Assembly: GCA_003695135.1 (NCBI GenBank)
Contig: RFIR01000157.1
Coordinates: 1 to 7,228, forward strand
From: Alphaproteobacteria bacterium
GTDB lineage: Bacteria > Pseudomonadota > Alphaproteobacteria > Rhodobacterales > Rhodobacteraceae
Length of the DNA: 7,228 nt
Direction: 5' to 3'
In this document: positions 6,847 through 7,228 of the stretch, piece by piece
Position numbering within the stretch: position 1 is the first letter of the stretch
Layout of the letters: every line of letters starts with the position of its first letter
The notes under the pieces: model-generated
What the model was told of the DNA's origin: nothing
The model's database searches: none
The model's input: the letters and a program-made list of their open reading frames with translations, nothing else
Made by a program: the position numbers and the translations under genes

Positions 6847-7228
6847 ATGCCGGGGGGTCGCGCCATGCGTCTGGGGGCGGCATGCGTGCTGTTCGCGCTG
6901 CTGTCGGCCTGCAGCAGCGAGACACAGCTTGGAACGATCGAACCGCCCAAGACCCGGATCGAGACCTATTCGGTCGAGATCCGCGGCGCGCCCGAGGGCG
7001 ATTTCACCGACATCGCGAAGGAGGCGCTGCAGGTCTACCGGCTGAAGGAGGCGGGCGTCGCCTCGCGCGCCTTCCTTCTGCGCCGCGCCGAGGGCGACAT
7101 TCCCACCCTTGTCCGCCTGCTGCGCTCACGCGGCTATTTCGAGGGCACGGCCAGCGCCGCGCTCATGCCCCAGGCGAAGGATCGCGCGCCCGAGATCGTC
7201 TTCACCGTCACGCCGGGGCCGCGCTACA
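6847..7228 (+). CDS. tamA: TamA-like Omp85 family protein with a lipoprotein-type signal (3' end cut by window edge)
   Basis: Only the first 127 codons are visible. After a linker (about 23-39) comes a POTRA-like domain: YSVEIRGAPEGDF (41-53), then predicted helices, then LVRLLRSRGYFEG near 92-104 and IVFTVTPGPRY at the edge. This beta-alpha-alpha-beta-beta pattern, with a 'GYF' turn and a 'V.PGPRY' ending, is typical of the first POTRA of alphaproteobacterial TamA, the outer-membrane Omp85 partner of TamB. The barrel lies outside the window, so the name rests on this domain. The N-terminus has a hydrophobic core and a lipobox LSAC (19-22, Cys22) followed by serines, predicting lipidation rather than ordinary cleavage. 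ATG 6847 and ATG 6865 (residue 7) are both possible: each has a G-run about 7 bases upstream, and both keep the lipobox. An in-frame TAG at 6811 limits the start. A different POTRA protein or a lipoprotein with one POTRA remains possible. Confidence 0.75.
   Translation, partial: MPGGRAMRLGAACVLFALLSACSSETQLGTIEPPKTRIETYSVEIRGAPEGDFTDIAKEALQVYRLKEAGVASRAFLLRRAEGDIPTLVRLLRSRGYFEGTASAALMPQAKDRAPEIVFTVTPGPRY

Noticed and set aside
5921..7045. A 374-codon open frame on the plus strand running opposite pyrH and into the TamA-like gene
   Set aside because: It is antisense to pyrH and then out of frame with the TamA-like gene, crosses the intergenic region, and shows no family features.

Overview
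This 7,228-base, GC-rich window carries a conserved bacterial envelope and housekeeping gene cluster. It most resembles a member of the Alphaproteobacteria. The reasons are gene content and order (pyrH, frr, uppS, cdsA, rseP, bamA), the style of the UMP kinase and CDP-diglyceride synthase sequences, and strong G/C bias at third codon positions. I cannot place it to genus or family from the sequence alone.

Layout. Six genes lie on the minus strand and read from right to left: pyrH (6709-5969), frr (5927-5370), uppS (5335-4604), cdsA (4607-3804), rseP (3697-2348) and bamA (2303 to the left edge, 3' end cut off). The gaps are 41, 34, -4 (a GTGA stop/start overlap), 106 and 44 bases, so the set is probably one operon, with a possible internal promoter or processing site in the 106-base gap. 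On the plus strand, diverging from pyrH across a 137-base intergenic region, begins a TamA-like Omp85-family gene (from 6847) that is cut by the right edge. No stretch of more than 300 bases lacks a gene.

How the genes fit together. PyrH makes UDP for RNA, DNA and cell-wall precursors. Frr recycles ribosomes. UppS makes the C55 lipid carrier for peptidoglycan and surface polysaccharides. CdsA makes CDP-diacylglycerol for phospholipids. RseP is the intramembrane site-2 protease that controls envelope responses. BamA is the core of the outer-membrane protein assembly machine. The divergent gene looks like TamA, the second Omp85 protein of the cell envelope, so the window is bracketed by two Omp85 proteins.

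I see no mobile element, CRISPR array, tRNA, rRNA, toxin-antitoxin or defence module, and no convincing undescribed system. The points most worth a second look are a lipoprotein-type signal on the TamA-like protein, the absence of dxr between cdsA and rseP, the absence of rpsB-tsf before pyrH, and inverted repeats in the two larger intergenic gaps.
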